A stretch of 64,000 nt of DNA from Enterobacter ludwigii (lineage in GTDB: Bacteria > Pseudomonadota > Gammaproteobacteria > Enterobacterales > Enterobacteriaceae): contig NZ_CP017279.1 of assembly GCF_001750725.1 (NCBI RefSeq), positions 3,720,001 through 3,784,000 of the forward strand. The letters are read 5' to 3'. Below are positions 63,709 through 64,000 of this stretch, piece by piece; the first letter of the stretch is position 1, and each line of letters starts with the position of its first letter. Made by a program: the position numbers and the translations under genes. The notes under the pieces are model-generated. The model saw nothing but the letters and a program-made list of their open reading frames with translations. It was not told the origin of the DNA and did not search any database.

Positions 63709-64000
63709 ATGACCGATTTAACTGCAAGCAGCCTGCGCGCGTTGAAACTGATGGACCTGACCACCCTGAATGATGACGACACCAATGAGAAAGTCATCGC
63801 CCTGTGCCATCAGGCGAAAACGCCCGTCGGGAACACTGCAGCCGTCTGTATCTACCCGCGCTTTATCCCCATTGCCCGTAAGACGCTGAAAGAGCAGGGC
63901 ACGCCGGATGTACGCATTGCAACCGTGACTAACTTCCCGCACGGCAATGACGACATCGAGATTGCGCTGGCTGAAACCCGCGCGGCCATCGCGTACGGTG
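63709..64000 (+). CDS. deoC: Deoxyribose-phosphate aldolase DeoC, N-terminal part
   Basis: The frame runs off the right edge after 97 residues. It begins [22 protein letters not shown], one residue different from E. coli over that stretch, and continues with [17 protein letters not shown] and [27 protein letters not shown]. DeoC splits deoxyribose-5-phosphate into acetaldehyde and glyceraldehyde-3-phosphate; the catalytic Lys lies past the edge. GGAGAATGTT is the ribosome site. CRP and DeoR sites lie upstream, and deoA, deoB and deoD should follow. Confidence 0.97.
   Translation, partial: MTDLTASSLRALKLMDLTTLNDDDTNEKVIALCHQAKTPVGNTAAVCIYPRFIPIARKTLKEQGTPDVRIATVTNFPHGNDDIEIALAETRAAIAYG

Overview
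The window is a stretch of enterobacterial chromosome, most like Enterobacter or a close relative (Lelliottia, Leclercia). Most proteins are near-copies of E. coli ones (Tsr, OpgB, DnaC, DnaT, PrfC, RimI, HolD, YjjU, YjjI, DeoC). Gene order follows the E. coli yji-yjj segment that runs up to deoC. Several blocks differ from K-12: a complete 4-hydroxyphenylacetate (hpa) cluster, a FidL/MarT-like pair and an ohr-ohrR pair. I see no insertion sequence, prophage, integrase, CRISPR array or rRNA operon.

Layout. 1-1.0 kb: the 3' end of a TonB-dependent siderophore receptor. 1.1-4.6 kb: two MocR-type (GntR plus aminotransferase) regulators around yjiS and a DUF4282 membrane protein. 4.7-9.1 kb: an AhpD-like protein, a LysR regulator divergent from an aldehyde dehydrogenase, and a three-gene coupled operon ending in an ArsR-like regulator. 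9.2-11.8 kb: a MarR-membrane fusion-inner membrane (DUF2955) efflux operon. 11.8-16.1 kb: yjiN, a LysE-type exporter and an AraC regulator divergent from a succinate-semialdehyde-type dehydrogenase. 16.1-18.8 kb: a lipoprotein, a YfaZ-type porin and a secreted phytase-like protein. 18.8-22.2 kb: yjiA, yjiX and the pyruvate transporter gene btsT, with a BtsR-type direct repeat upstream. 22.4-23.3 kb: a WYL regulator.

23.5-34.4 kb is the hpa catabolic island. HpaBC hydroxylates 4-hydroxyphenylacetate to homoprotocatechuate. HpaD, E, F, G, H and I take this to succinate semialdehyde and pyruvate. HpaX imports, HpaA activates hpaBC and HpaR represses the meta-cleavage operon. The hpaR-hpaG intergenic region shows a coherent promoter: CRP site, -35/-10, a palindromic operator at the start point and a perfect hairpin before the hpaG ribosome site.

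34.5-39 kb: tsr with a textbook sigma-28 promoter, an acetyltransferase gene, a FidL/MarT-like pair and a LuxR-type regulator. 39-46.6 kb: opgB, yjjA, dnaC, dnaT, ohr-ohrR, a TetR regulator and the yjjP-yjjB exporter genes. 47-53 kb: yjjQ-bglJ, a YbaK-like protein, an orphan PTS EIIC with a short ORF just upstream, fhuF (Fur box), a diguanylate cyclase and yjjZ (Fur box). 53.1-53.4 kb: three tandem tRNA-Leu(CAG) genes with one promoter. 53.6-64 kb: rsmC, holD-rimI-yjjG, prfC, osmY, ytjA, yjjU-yjjV, the glycyl-radical pair yjjI-yjjW and the start of deoC behind a deo-type CRP/DeoR control region.

REP-like palindromes and a second CCCTCTCC-type palindrome family sit in many intergenic gaps. No clearly new multi-gene system stands out. 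The best candidates for a second look are the ABM-ACT-ArsR operon, the short ORF before the orphan EIIC, and the layered control sites around hpaG and hpaR.
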